Origin: Hymenobacter sp. YIM 151858-1
GTDB taxonomy: Bacteria > Bacteroidota > Bacteroidia > Cytophagales > Hymenobacteraceae
Reading direction: 5' to 3'
Length of the DNA: 64,000 nt
NCBI RefSeq assembly: GCF_025979705.1
Contig: NZ_CP110136.1
Span: forward strand, 3,224,001-3,288,000
Part shown: piece after piece, positions 42,946 to 51,317 of the stretch
Layout of the letters: every line of letters starts with the position of its first letter
Numbering within the stretch: position 1 is the stretch's first letter
Translations under genes and position numbers: made by a program
Notes under the pieces: generated by a model
The model's database searches: none
The model's input: the letters and a program-made list of their open reading frames with translations, nothing else
What the model was told of the DNA's origin: nothing

Positions 42946-43458
42946 TTACATGCCCGCAGCCGCCAGGCGGTTGGCAGCCGGAGCGGCGGCCAACGAGCCG
43001 GGCCCCTGCTTGGCGAGCCGCACGCGTATGCCGCGCACCGCTACGGCCCGTTGCGTGCCGTTGGCTTGCAGGCGCAAGGTGTAGCGGTACTGCAACTTAT
43101 CGGCTTTCACCACAATGGCGTAGCGCCCCGCGGGCAGGTTGCCGAAGCTGAAGCGGTGGCCATAAGCCGGGCCTGCGTAGTCTTGTCCGAACAGCAACCG
43201 GCCGCTGCTCAGGCTTTGTATCTCTACGCGCCCGGGCTGCTGGCCGGGGTTGCTGATGCGCACCCGAAAGCTCACGTCGTCGACTTTTTGCACGGTAACG
43301 GGTTGGGCGTCGTTTTGCGCCCGCGCCGGCTGGGCGGCTAGGGCGCCACCCAGGGCGAGTAGCGCCCCTACGGCCAGCGGCAGGTAGCCGCGTTCGGCGG
43401 CGGGGGTTGGCAGGGCAAGCGCGGCGGCTTCGGCAGTGGGCATTTGATGGGTTTTCAT
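42946..43458 (-). CDS. Small secreted single-domain protein, paralogue 3 of 3
   Basis: A 170-residue protein with a long N-terminus whose hydrophobic core LPLAVGALLALGGALAAQPARAQ reads as a signal peptide. The mature domain is PVTVQKVDDVSFRVRISNPGQQPGRVEIQSLSSGRLLF, then FGNLPAGRYAIVVKADKLQYRYTLRLQ, very close to paralogue 2 and less so to paralogue 1. The domain again resembles a free-standing T9SS-type C-terminal sandwich. The tail is basic then Ala-rich. Three copies within 3.4 kb, two on the same strand, suggest local duplication. Confidence 0.72.
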   Translation of the reverse strand: MKTHQMPTAEAAALALPTPAAERGYLPLAVGALLALGGALAAQPARAQNDAQPVTVQKVDDVSFRVRISNPGQQPGRVEIQSLSSGRLLFGQDYAGPAYGHRFSFGNLPAGRYAIVVKADKLQYRYTLRLQANGTQRAVAVRGIRVRLAKQGPGSLAAAPAANRLAAAGM

Positions 43459-43668
43459 AGCGGTAGGTTGTGAGGGCGTGTTGTTGATGCAATGCTACAC
43501 GCTGCTGGCCCCTGCTGCACTATTTCGGCCCGACATGATTGTGCTATAACCGATTGTTTACCAAGCAGTAGATAGCACAAATACCCATACCGCGCATCAC
43601 ATGCTCATGCTGTTCGGGCTGCCCATTTGCCTAGGTGCGGTTGCCGGTGCGGGGCACTGCCAAAACAC

Positions 43669-43705
43669 CAAGCCGGCCGGCAGCACGCAGCTGCCGGCCG
43701 GCTTG
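43669..43705. terminator. Terminator downstream of aspA
   Basis: A perfect 15-bp GC-rich stem (43669-43683 with 43691-43705, loop 7) lies 20 bases past the aspA stop on the minus strand. No long T-run follows. Confidence 0.75.
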
Positions 43706-43724
43706 GCTTGGGCCCCTGGGTGGG

Positions 43725-45131
43725 CTACTGAATAAAGTGCGGGCGGATGAGGTTCTCGAACGTAAAGATTTCGTCCCACTTGGCCTGCGTCAGCAAGCGG
43801 CGCTCGGTTACGGCAATCTGGTACACCGATTTGCCGGTGCGCAGCGCCTCCTTGGCTATTTCGGCCGAGGTTTCGTAGCCCAGCACGGGGTTTAGCTGCG
43901 TTACAATGCCCACGCTGTTGCGCACCATGTCCTCGGCGTGCTTGGCGTTGGCCGTGATGCCCACCACGCACTTATCGCGCAGGGTGCGGCAGGCGCGGCT
44001 CATGTAGGAGATGCTCGTGAACAAGGCAAACGAGATGACCGGCTCCATCACGTTCAGCTGCAGCTGCCCGGCCTCGGCGGCCATCGTCACGGTAAGGTCG
44101 GCGCCGATTACGTAGAACGCGGTTTGGTTTACCACCTCCGGCACCACGGGGTTTACCTTGCCCGGCATAATGCTGGAGCCCGGCTGCAGCGGCGGCAGGT
44201 TAATCTCGAACAAACCGGCGCGCGGGCCCGAGGACAGCAGGCGCAAATCGTTGCAGATTTTGGAGAGTTTCACGGCCGTGCGCTTCAGCACACCCGAAAG
44301 CTGCACATAGGCACCCGTGTCGTAGGTGGCCTCAATCAGGTCGCCGGCCAGCACCAGGTCGAGGCCGGTAAGGTCGCGCAGGTGCTGGGTTACCAGCTCG
44401 GCGTAGCCGTTGGGCGCGTTTACGCGGGTGCCGATGGCCGTGGCGCCCATGTTTATCTCGCTGATGAGGTGGCGCGAGTCCTCGATGCGCAGCAGCTCCT
44501 CGCGCAGGTTGGTGGCAAAGGCCTTAAACTCGTCGCCCATGCTCATGGGCACGGCATCCTGCAACTGGGTGCGGCCCATCTTCAGCACGTTCCGGAACTC
44601 CTCGCCCTTGGCGGCGAAGGCATCGGCCAGCTGGGCCAGCGCATCGCGGTAGCCCACCAGCTTGTTGTTCAGGGCAATGCGGAAGGCCGTGGGGTAGGCA
44701 TCGTTCGTCGACTGCGAGCAGTTGACGTGGTTGTTGGGGTGGCAGAACTCGTACTGGCCCTTCTTACGGCCCATCAGCTCCAGGGCCACGTTGGCAATTA
44801 CCTCGTTGGCGTTCATGTTCACGGAGGTACCTGCCCCGCCCTGAATCATGTCCGTCAGAAACTGGTCGTCGTGCTGGCCGGCAATTACCTGGTCGCAGGC
44901 TTCGGCAATGTAGCGGGCCGTGGTGGCGTCGAGCACCCCTAGGTCGCGGTTGGCCAGGGCGGCGGCCTTTTTCACGTAGCCCAGCGCCTGAACAAACAGC
45001 GGCTCGGCCCGCAGCGGAATACCCGTGATATCGAAGTTCTCGAGGGCGCGCAGGGTTTGGATACCGTAGTAAACGTTGTTGGGAAGGGTGCGTTCCCCAA
45101 GAAAATCGTGTTCGATCCGGGATGTTGGCAT
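43725..45131 (-). CDS. aspA: Aspartate ammonia-lyase
   Basis: A 468-residue cytosolic enzyme converting L-aspartate to fumarate and ammonia. Family signatures are complete: GGAGTSVNMNANEVIANVALE near 100, the HPNNHVNCSQSTND block near 140, MGATAIGTRVNAP, and the catalytic loop GSSIMPGKVNPV near 317. The aspartase/fumarase superfamily shares these; TSVNMNANEVIAN with QSTND and overall length favour aspartase over fumarase. The enzyme links nitrogen and TCA metabolism. It is divergent from a small lipoprotein gene. Confidence 0.93.
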   Translation of the reverse strand: MPTSRIEHDFLGERTLPNNVYYGIQTLRALENFDITGIPLRAEPLFVQALGYVKKAAALANRDLGVLDATTARYIAEACDQVIAGQHDDQFLTDMIQGGAGTSVNMNANEVIANVALELMGRKKGQYEFCHPNNHVNCSQSTNDAYPTAFRIALNNKLVGYRDALAQLADAFAAKGEEFRNVLKMGRTQLQDAVPMSMGDEFKAFATNLREELLRIEDSRHLISEINMGATAIGTRVNAPNGYAELVTQHLRDLTGLDLVLAGDLIEATYDTGAYVQLSGVLKRTAVKLSKICNDLRLLSSGPRAGLFEINLPPLQPGSSIMPGKVNPVVPEVVNQTAFYVIGADLTVTMAAEAGQLQLNVMEPVISFALFTSISYMSRACRTLRDKCVVGITANAKHAEDMVRNSVGIVTQLNPVLGYETSAEIAKEALRTGKSVYQIAVTERRLLTQAKWDEIFTFENLIRPHFIQ

Positions 45132-45307
45132 TGGGCTGAGCTGATCGGGTGTGGGATACTTCTACGCAAAGGTGGGGTTGGTTGGGCAAACCCAAAACGC
45201 ATGTGGCCCAAACCACCGCCGCAAACCGCGGCCCCTTGCCTCGGCCATGCAACCCTAGGTAGCGGGCCGGGCCTCTTGCCCTTGCCACCCCTCACGCTGT
45301 TTTTTGC

Positions 45308-45715
45308 ATGAAACACCTCTCTTATCTGGTTCTGGCCGCGGGCATGGCCCTGGGCAGCTGCCACAAAAAACCCGCTCCCGAACCCGCGCCCACCCTGGCC
45401 GGCGACTGGAAGGGCCTCGACGAACGCCAGGAAATGTACGACGAGAACAATCAGCTCCTGAGTTCTTACCTGCTGCCTTACCGGGTGGGCCTGCACGCCC
45501 TCCACTTCGATGAGCAGGCCCGCATTTACACTGTTTACAACAACGGAACGGTGGCAGGGCGCATCAGCTACTGGGTTACCGACAACCGCCTCTCGCTGCA
45601 GAGTGGCGGCGAGTTTACCATTGAGGAGCACACCAAGGCGAAACTGGTGCTGCGCGCCCGGCAGGACATCAACTCCACGCGCTACCTCATCCGGACCAAA
45701 ACCTACACCCGCTAG
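45308..45715 (+). CDS. Small lipoprotein with lipocalin-like domain
   Basis: A 135-residue lipoprotein: MKHLSYLVLAAGMALGSC with a good lipobox (Cys at about 18) and a Pro-rich spacer (KKPAPEPAPT). The mature part begins LAGDWKGLDERQEM, the G-x-W start typical of lipocalin-like domains, and continues as a small beta-barrel (HALHFDEQARIYTVYNNGTVAGRISYWVTDNRLSL). Ligand unknown. A divergent promoter region with aspA lies upstream. A hairpin terminator for the next convergent gene follows. Confidence 0.75.
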   Translation: MKHLSYLVLAAGMALGSCHKKPAPEPAPTLAGDWKGLDERQEMYDENNQLLSSYLLPYRVGLHALHFDEQARIYTVYNNGTVAGRISYWVTDNRLSLQSGGEFTIEEHTKAKLVLRARQDINSTRYLIRTKTYTR

Positions 45716-45723
45716 GGCGGCAC

Positions 45724-45763
45724 AAAAAAATCGGCCGCTGCTGCGGGTGCAGGAGCGGCCGAT
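45724..45763 (-). terminator. Terminator of the basic secreted protein gene (45791-46114)
   Basis: A 10-bp stem (45730-45739 with 45754-45763) is followed on the minus strand by a T-run (45724-45730). Confidence 0.85.
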
Positions 45764-45790
45764 ACCTAGGGCGTACGCCGGCAAGCAGGC

Positions 45791-46114
45791 TTACTTGCTG
45801 CGCACGGGCTTATCGACGGTGATTACGCCTTTGCGCGAACCGGCTTTGTTGGGATTGGCTTTGTGAGCAGCGCGGATTTTGCGGCGGGTTTTGCGACGCT
45901 TGGCCCAGCGCTTCATGGCGGCAATGGGGCCGCGCTTGCGGCGGCTGTTGCCTTTGTAGCGCTTGTAGTTGGGGCTGGGCACGGGCGTGGCCACGGAGGT
46001 TTCGGCCGCTACCTCGGTGGTAGCCGCGGCAGCCATTGCCACCTCGGCCAAAGCCTCGGCAGGCTCGATGAGCACCATTAAGGTGCAAAGAAACAAGAGT
46101 AGAAGTTTGCGCAT
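45791..46114 (-). CDS. Small secreted basic protein, paralogue A
   Basis: A 107-residue protein: signal peptide (LLLLFLCTLMVLIEPAEALA), a short Ala/Thr/Glu linker, then a highly basic C-terminal half starting PNYKRYKGNSRRKRGP and ending GVITVDKPVRSK. The paralogue at 46416-46712 shares YKRYKGNSRRK and the GVITV-x-x-PVR end. The mature protein has a very high Lys/Arg content and no predicted fold. It could bind an anionic surface such as DNA, teichoic-like polymers or LPS; that is inference. A terminator follows and the promoter region upstream is AT-rich. Confidence 0.7.
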   Translation of the reverse strand: MRKLLLLFLCTLMVLIEPAEALAEVAMAAAATTEVAAETSVATPVPSPNYKRYKGNSRRKRGPIAAMKRWAKRRKTRRKIRAAHKANPNKAGSRKGVITVDKPVRSK

Positions 46115-46357
46115 GTCGAATGTAAGTTTTAGAAGTTAAAACAGGATGCGTGAGCAGTTTTTGATTCGAAATGTGCAATAGGTGGCGCGTGTTAGCACTA
46201 ATATAGCCAGTATTTGGCAGAACAATACAAAAATATCCGCCGCGCCAAAAATTGTACGCTCCCGCCAGCAACCAATAGCAAAGCGCTGCTACCTAGCGCG
46301 GTATAGTCCTACCTGCCCAATATCAGCGCTGGACAACCCACCTAGGGTGGTGGCAAT

Positions 46358-46395
46358 AAAAAAGCCGCCTGCTCCGGGGCGGAGCAGGCGGCTTT
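46358..46395 (-). terminator. Terminator of paralogue B
   Basis: A perfect 15-bp stem (46361-46375 with 46381-46395, loop 5) is followed on the minus strand by a T-run, 20 bases past the stop of the 46416-46712 gene. Confidence 0.9.
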
Positions 46396-46415
46396 GCAGG
46401 TAAAGCAGCGGGCGC

Positions 46416-46712
46416 TTAGTTGCGCACCGGCGGCTCTACGGTAATTACCCCGCGGCGCGGCGCGGTGCGGGCTTTGTGCTTGGCGCGGCGCTTAGCCGAC
46501 CACCGGCGGAAAATATTGCGGCGGTACTTGCGGCGGCTGTTGCCTTTGTAGCGCTTGTAGCTGGGCCGCGGCACGCGCGGGGGCGCATCGGCAATTTCGG
46601 CCTCGAGCACGGCCTCGGTGGTAGCAGCCGGCGCAGCGGGCTCGGCCAATGCCAGCACCGGATCGGCAAAGGCAAAAATCAGGCAGAGCAGCAGTAGAAA
46701 GAGTTTGTTCAT
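46416..46712 (-). CDS. Small secreted basic protein, paralogue B
   Basis: A 98-residue protein with signal peptide MNKLFLLLLCLIFAFADPVLA, an Ala/Glu-rich linker, and a basic C-terminal half with YKRYKGNSRRK, many Arg/Lys (FRRWSAKRRAKHKAR) and the ending GVITVEPPVRN. The same three-part layout and shared motifs make it a clear paralogue of 45791-46114. The start at 46712 is chosen because it opens the signal peptide; the longer frame to 46796 adds a second hydrophobic segment without a typical start. Function unknown. Confidence 0.7.
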   Translation of the reverse strand: MNKLFLLLLCLIFAFADPVLALAEPAAPAATTEAVLEAEIADAPPRVPRPSYKRYKGNSRRKYRRNIFRRWSAKRRAKHKARTAPRRGVITVEPPVRN

Positions 46713-46879
46713 AGGGAGGAGTAAAGCCAGGTGGAGTAGCAACCGCACGAGCAGCGCGCTTTTGCGGCGCAAATTACGGACCAATAAGGCTACCACCTGC
46801 TTATCACCGAATTATGCAGCAGCGCCGAGGTTCGCTTATACTCCTAAGTATCAGCGGCTACCCCGGGCAGCAGCGGCAC

Positions 46880-47854
46880 CTAGGCCTTGCGCGGCAGCTT
46901 ACGAGCAAAGGCCATTACGGCTGCCTGAAACTCTTTGTTGTTTTCGAGGAAGGGGTAGTGCTTGCCGGGCAGCACCACCACCTGCTGCTGCGGAAACTTA
47001 AACGACTTGTAGTGCTCGGGGCCGGTTACGTAATCCTCGCGGCCGCTCAGCACCAGCACGGGCGCCTGCAGCTTGGCCGAGGCGGGCGTAAAGTCCTGCA
47101 CGTAGTCGGGCAGCTTGTACACGGCGGCGGCAAAATCTTGGTTCAAGGGCATGCTGCGCACCACCTTGCTGGCGCGGGCGGCGGCCGTATCGGTTACGTA
47201 CATCAGCTTGCCCATGAGCTTTTGCTGGCCCAGCATGCCCATTACCATGCCCCAGCGCTGGGGCAGCGGCATGGCGGGGTCGAGGGGTGGGCGGCCGGCC
47301 TCGGGCAGCAGGCTGTAGCCGTAGGTGGTGGTGGTTTCCATGGTGGCGGGCAGGTTAAGGATGCTGTTGACCAGCACCATGGCCTGCACGCGCTCGGGGT
47401 ATTTGCTGGCGTAGGCGGTGGCAATGGTGCCGCCAAACGAGTGCGACATCACCACCCATTTCTCGAGGCCCAGCTGCTGGCGCAGGTCTTCGAGGTCTTG
47501 CACCAGCCGCTCCAGCTTGTAGTTGCCGTTCGGGTCGCTGGCCGAGCGGCCGCTGCCCCGCTGGTCGAGGTAAATCATCTGAAAGGTGCTTTCGAGCGAG
47601 CGGCCGCCCAGGGCCTCGAAGCCGTAGCTGCCCGCGCCCGGCCCGCCGTGCACAAACACGCACGGCAAGCCCTTGCCCGCTACGTGGGTGTAAAGTTTTA
47701 CGCCGTCGGAGGTAGTGATAGTAGGCGTGCCGTTGGCCAGCGTTGTTGCCGCCGCTTTGCGCTGGGCGGCCAAGGGCTGCGCCGCAAACAGCGCCAATAG
47801 AATTACAACGAACAATCGGCTCGGCCGAACCGACTTCAGGTAAGCATACTGCAT
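46880..47854 (-). CDS. Exported alpha/beta hydrolase (proline iminopeptidase-like)
   Basis: A 324-residue hydrolase with a signal peptide (LFVVILLALFAAQPLAAQ). The catalytic layout is complete: HGGPGAGSYG (oxyanion, typical of the prolyl aminopeptidase branch), YLDQRGSGRS, nucleophile SHSFGG near residue 140, Asp in LSGREDYV and His in PGKHYPFLE. It is therefore a periplasmic or outer-membrane-facing serine hydrolase, perhaps a peptidase or esterase. The ATG at 47854 opens the signal peptide. The gene stands alone. Confidence 0.85.
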   Translation of the reverse strand: MQYAYLKSVRPSRLFVVILLALFAAQPLAAQRKAAATTLANGTPTITTSDGVKLYTHVAGKGLPCVFVHGGPGAGSYGFEALGGRSLESTFQMIYLDQRGSGRSASDPNGNYKLERLVQDLEDLRQQLGLEKWVVMSHSFGGTIATAYASKYPERVQAMVLVNSILNLPATMETTTTYGYSLLPEAGRPPLDPAMPLPQRWGMVMGMLGQQKLMGKLMYVTDTAAARASKVVRSMPLNQDFAAAVYKLPDYVQDFTPASAKLQAPVLVLSGREDYVTGPEHYKSFKFPQQQVVVLPGKHYPFLENNKEFQAAVMAFARKLPRKA

Positions 47855-48199
47855 GATGGATGGGATTGATGAATGATAAAGGAGCCTCAATATAGAAGTT
47901 TCGTATGGTGGCTGATAATTACTGCATTGCGGACAACCAGACCGCCCTCCGCGTTTGCTATTTTGTAAGGCTCAGATACAAGGGCCACAAACAAATCCTT
48001 ACCCTTGCGCCACCCTGCGCTTGTGGTAGCCCGCATTCTTCTACTGCGCCGGGCTGTTGCCTAAAAAAACGGCCCGACTGCTACTGGCAGTCAGGCCACT
48101 TTACAAGCCATAATTAGTTGTTAGGCACAAATCCTTGCCTACGGGTTGTCGGTCAGCACAATTGGCCACTACCAATGCCTAACACCTAAGCCCTACAAC
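47855..48199. other. Intergenic region with a minus-strand terminator
   Basis: No supported gene in 345 bases. A stem with one mismatch (48071-48081 with 48087-48097), followed on the minus strand by seven Ts (48063-48069), is the probable terminator of the nitroreductase gene ending at 48200. Confidence 0.65.
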
Positions 48200-48832
48200 C
48201 TAAATCTGCACGAAGAACTGCTCCTTGCTGCGGCGCACTTTTTGGGCGCTGGCTAGGTGGTCGTTGGCGGCATCGCGGTAGCCCAGGGCCAGCAACGACA
48301 CGCTGCGCAGGCCTTGCGCGGGCAGGTTCAGCAGCGCGTCGAGGGCGGCCGGGTTGAAGCCTTCCATCGGGGTGGCATCTACCTGCTCCACGGCGGCGGC
48401 GGCCAGGGCGGTACCTAGGGCAATGTAGGCCTGGCGGGCGGCCCACTGAAAACGCTCGTCGGGCGTTTTGCCGGCCACCACGCCGCCCAGCATGGCCTTG
48501 CGGAAATCGGCCAGCGACTCGGCCGGCACGCCGCGCACCTCCTGGATGCGGCGCAGGTAAGCGTCCACGTGCTGCTCGGTTACATCGGCCCAGGCGGCGA
48601 ATACCAGCACGTGCGAGCCCTCCACAATCTGGGGCTGCTTGCAGGCTTGCTCGAAAATTTGGCGGCGCACGGCGGGGTTCTCCACCACCAGTACGGTGTA
48701 GGGCTGCAGGCCCATGGAGGAGGCCGACAGGCGCGTGGCCTCCAGAATGGCATTTAGTTTCTCGGCCTCAATGGCTTGGCCGTTCATGCGTTTGGCGGCG
48801 TAGCGCCAGTTCAGTGCTTCTAGCAGGTTCAT
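48200..48832 (-). CDS. Nitroreductase family NAD(P)H-dependent oxidoreductase
   Basis: A 210-residue FMN-dependent cytosolic enzyme. NfsB-type features: MNLLEALNWRYAAKRM (FMN-phosphate-binding R-x-A-x-K region), LSASSMGLQPYTVLVV near 38, the central AWADVTEQHV, QAYIALGTALAAAAVEQVDATPMEGF and the C-terminal VSLLALGYRDAAND. It would reduce nitro-compounds or quinones. The ATG at 48832 is preferred; a longer start at 48907 adds a non-family stretch. Upstream lies the pentapeptide-repeat gene on the same strand (103-base gap). Confidence 0.88.
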   Translation of the reverse strand: MNLLEALNWRYAAKRMNGQAIEAEKLNAILEATRLSASSMGLQPYTVLVVENPAVRRQIFEQACKQPQIVEGSHVLVFAAWADVTEQHVDAYLRRIQEVRGVPAESLADFRKAMLGGVVAGKTPDERFQWAARQAYIALGTALAAAAVEQVDATPMEGFNPAALDALLNLPAQGLRSVSLLALGYRDAANDHLASAQKVRRSKEQFFVQI

Positions 48833-48935
48833 AGCAGTGGATGCGTACTTGGGGCAGCGCGGCTCAGCGAGGCGGCGTTGCCAAACAATGGCCCAACAAC
48901 TGCCCACCTAGCCCGAATGTTTACCGCCCCGCAGC

Positions 48936-49544
48936 CTAGCCTTCAATCACGATGCCCAGCTGCGTTACCAAGCCCGGCAGCCCGGCCGTGCTGAAGCGGG
49001 CTTTGCGCAGGTAGTTCAGGGTGGGGTCGATGATGAAGTTGGTGGCGGTGGTGAAATCGGCGCCGGCCAGCTGCGTGTGCTCGAACACGGCCCCGGCCAA
49101 CGAGCATTCGGCAAACACGGCCTCGGTGAGGTCGGCGTTGGTGAAGTCGGCATCGGACAGGGCGCAGTGCGCGAAGCGGGTGCGCGGCATGCGCCGGCCG
49201 TAAAACGACGCGTACGGCATTTGGCACCGCTCGAAGTGCACGCCAAAGAGCATGTCGCGGCAGGCCCCGAACTGCAGCCCCGACAGCTTGCACTCGCTGA
49301 ACGCCACGTTTTGCAACCCCGTGTTGGCCAGCGTGGCCGAAGCCAGGTTGCAGCGCTCGAACAGGCAGTCGATAAACAGCAGGTTGCTGAGGTTGGCCCC
49401 CGAAAAGTCGCAGCTTACAAAGCGGCACTGCTCCAGCTCGTGCGGGTAGGCAGCCAGCCGGGCAGCATCCCAGCGCTCAAACACGTTTTCGGCCGGAAAT
49501 ACGGAGGGTTTGCGCAGGGCGGAGGCAGCACGCCGGGATTTCAC
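48936..49544 (-). CDS. Pentapeptide-repeat protein
   Basis: About 202 residues from a GTG at 49544; an alternative GTG at 49610 adds 22 residues but lies at the edge of a hairpin. The body is a run of A(D/N)LxF-like five-residue repeats (CDFSGANLSNLLFIDCLFERCNLASATLANTGLQNVAFSECKL, then SDADFTNADLTEAVFAECSLAGAVF). Repeats form a right-handed beta-helix. The end LNYLRKARFSTAGLPGLV resembles the dimerising tail of Qnr-type proteins, which mimic DNA and protect gyrase; resistance function is not implied. No signal peptide. Confidence 0.8.
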   Translation of the reverse strand: MKSRRAASALRKPSVFPAENVFERWDAARLAAYPHELEQCRFVSCDFSGANLSNLLFIDCLFERCNLASATLANTGLQNVAFSECKLSGLQFGACRDMLFGVHFERCQMPYASFYGRRMPRTRFAHCALSDADFTNADLTEAVFAECSLAGAVFEHTQLAGADFTTATNFIIDPTLNYLRKARFSTAGLPGLVTQLGIVIEG

Positions 49545-49610
49545 AACAAGAGCTTTCGAGGGGGTGGAACCAGCAATGCCGCTGGGCGCCGCAAGGTACC
49601 CAATAAACAC

Positions 49611-49643
49611 GGCGGCCCGGCTGCCTAGGGCAACCGGGCCGCC
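49611..49643. terminator. Hairpin between the pentapeptide and hydrophilic protein genes
   Basis: A perfect 10-bp GC-rich stem (49611-49620 with 49634-49643) has a CCTAGGG word in its loop. No strong T-run, so a possible terminator for the 49666-49932 gene. Confidence 0.55.
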
Positions 49644-49665
49644 GGGGCAGCTGGCACCTAGGGCC

Positions 49666-49932
49666 CTAGCCGCGTTGGCCGCTTTGCTCGTCGGTGCCGA
49701 GGGTGGCGGGGTCGTTGTTCTGGCCTTCCATGCCGTTGGTTTGGTCGCTGTCGCCGTAGCCCCCGCGCTGGCCGCTGCCGTCGCCCATGTTGCCTTGGGT
49801 TACCTCGGTGGCACCGGCGGCGCCCTGCGGGGTTGCGCCGGCTGTTTGCTGCTGCTGCGGGGCTTCCTGGCGGCTGTTCTGCTCGTCGGCTTCGTTCGGG
49901 GTGCTGGTGGGCTGGTTCGGGTTGGTGCTCAT
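49666..49932 (-). CDS. Small hydrophilic disordered protein
   Basis: An 88-residue protein starting MSTNPNQPTSTPNEADEQN. It is almost entirely Gln, Gly, Asn, Asp, Thr and Pro (QQQQTAG, GDGSGQRGGYGDSD, EGQNNDPATLG) with no hydrophobic core, so it is probably disordered. Such hydrophilin-like proteins are often linked to desiccation stress, which would suit the trehalose genes in the window, but that is inference. The ATG at 49932 is used; a longer frame upstream is antisense to the Nudix gene and is rejected. Confidence 0.6.
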   Translation of the reverse strand: MSTNPNQPTSTPNEADEQNSRQEAPQQQQTAGATPQGAAGATEVTQGNMGDGSGQRGGYGDSDQTNGMEGQNNDPATLGTDEQSGQRG

Positions 49933-50080
49933 GGTTGTTGGTCGGAATAAAAAATCGGGAGCCGCGGCCCTGCGCCGGCAGCTACGTAGCTGTACGCCGG
50001 CCGCGCGCGGTGGTTGGGCTGCCGGCCTACGGGCGCGCCGCCCTGGGTATCTTTGCCTGCCCCTACCCCGCTTCGCCCCC

Positions 50081-50482
50081 ATGACGACGATCGACAAAAT
50101 TGCCTGGCTGCTGCTCGATGCCGAGGGCCGTGTGCTCAGCACCCGCAGCCGCGGCAAAGACTGCTACTACTTCCCCGGTGGCAAGCGCGAGCCCGGCGAA
50201 ACCGACGCCCAAACGCTGCTGCGCGAAATCAAGGAGGAGCTGACCGTTGACCTCGACCCCGAGAGCCTGCAGCACCTAGGCACCTTTACGGCGCAGGCCC
50301 ACGGCCACGCCAGCGGCATTCGGGTGCAGATGACGTGCTACGCCGCCCGCTACCAGGGCACCCTGCAGCCCGCCGCCGAAATCGAGGAGGTGGTGTGGCT
50401 CCGCTACCACGACCGCCCCCGCGTGTCGCCCGTCGATCAGATCATCATGGACTGGCTGCACGCCGCCGGGCGGTTGGCCTAG
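50081..50482 (+). CDS. Nudix hydrolase
   Basis: A 133-residue cytosolic hydrolase of nucleoside-diphosphate-linked substrates. The Nudix box is GGKREPGETDAQTLLREIKEEL near residues 31-52, matching G-x5-E-x7-R-E-U-x-E-E; the usual final Gly is replaced by Thr (ELTV). The domain ends with a typical IEEVVWLRYHD segment and VDQIIMDWLHA. It is close to MutT/NUDT-type proteins of about 130 residues. It is transcribed divergently from the hydrophilic protein gene. Confidence 0.87.
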   Translation: MTTIDKIAWLLLDAEGRVLSTRSRGKDCYYFPGGKREPGETDAQTLLREIKEELTVDLDPESLQHLGTFTAQAHGHASGIRVQMTCYAARYQGTLQPAAEIEEVVWLRYHDRPRVSPVDQIIMDWLHAAGRLA

Positions 50483-50512
50483 GTGCAATTCGCAAAAGTT
50501 ACTGCTGGCCGG

Positions 50513-51172
50513 CTACCGCGTGTACACCCGAATAATGCCGTTGCGGCCTCGCTCGCCGTAGGTTTGCAGCAGCTCGGGGTGGCCAGCCATTACGGCCACG
50601 CCCTTGAAGCGCGCGGCGGTTAGGGCGCGCAGCTGCTCCGGCGTGGCTGCCTGCTGATCGATGTAGAGCAGGCGCCCGGCCAGCTCCTGCTCGGTCAGGG
50701 GCTGCCCGGTTAGTAGTTTATTGTAGAGCTGTTTGGTGTACGCATACCGCTGCGCATCAAGCCCCGGATGAGTAGCCGGCCGGTGGCGGGCCACGAAGGC
50801 GCGCACGGCCGGCTGCTCGGCGTTTTGCCGGGTAGTAATGAGCACCACCACCGGCGACATGGGCCATAGCAAGCTGCTGCTCAGCCCTTCGCGCTGCAAC
50901 AGGGCCGCTGCGTCCGCGTCGCGCACGCCGCTGATTTCGTCAATGGCGTCGGGGGCCAGTTGGGTAGCGGCCGTGTGCTCGGACAGCTGGCCGTCGATAA
51001 AGTACACGGCCTTGCGGGGCAGCGTCGCGGGCTCGTACCTGGGCCGAAACAGCGCCATAAATCCGCCGCTCGGCGCCGGATTTTGCTGCGCCGAACTTGG
51101 GGCCGCGCCCAACAGCACCGGCAATGCAACAAGCGCCACGCGTAGCGCGCGGCCCAACAATGGTTTCATCAT
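50513..51172 (-). CDS. Exported hypothetical protein with TonB-plug-like C-terminal motif
   Basis: A 219-residue protein with a signal peptide (LRVALVALPVLLGAAPSSAQQ). The middle has no recognised fold. The C-terminus reads TYGERGRNGIIRVYTR, like the G-x-x-G-x-NG-V-I-x-I-x-T strand found in TonB-receptor plugs and related short Bacteroidota proteins, preceded by YIDQQAATPEQLRALTAARFKGV. Perhaps a free plug-like module. It converges on the Nudix gene. Confidence 0.65.
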   Translation of the reverse strand: MMKPLLGRALRVALVALPVLLGAAPSSAQQNPAPSGGFMALFRPRYEPATLPRKAVYFIDGQLSEHTAATQLAPDAIDEISGVRDADAAALLQREGLSSSLLWPMSPVVVLITTRQNAEQPAVRAFVARHRPATHPGLDAQRYAYTKQLYNKLLTGQPLTEQELAGRLLYIDQQAATPEQLRALTAARFKGVAVMAGHPELLQTYGERGRNGIIRVYTR

Positions 51173-51317
51173 GGCGATAGAGGTGTAGTGGTGATGAATG
51201 ATAAGCAAATACACCAGCATAACGCCCTGCCTGGCTGCACATTGTGCGGCACCATGCCGTTGTTGGCCGGCTGCCGCAACCCTGCAGGGTGCCATGCGCC
51301 GAACGCCGCCGCAACAC

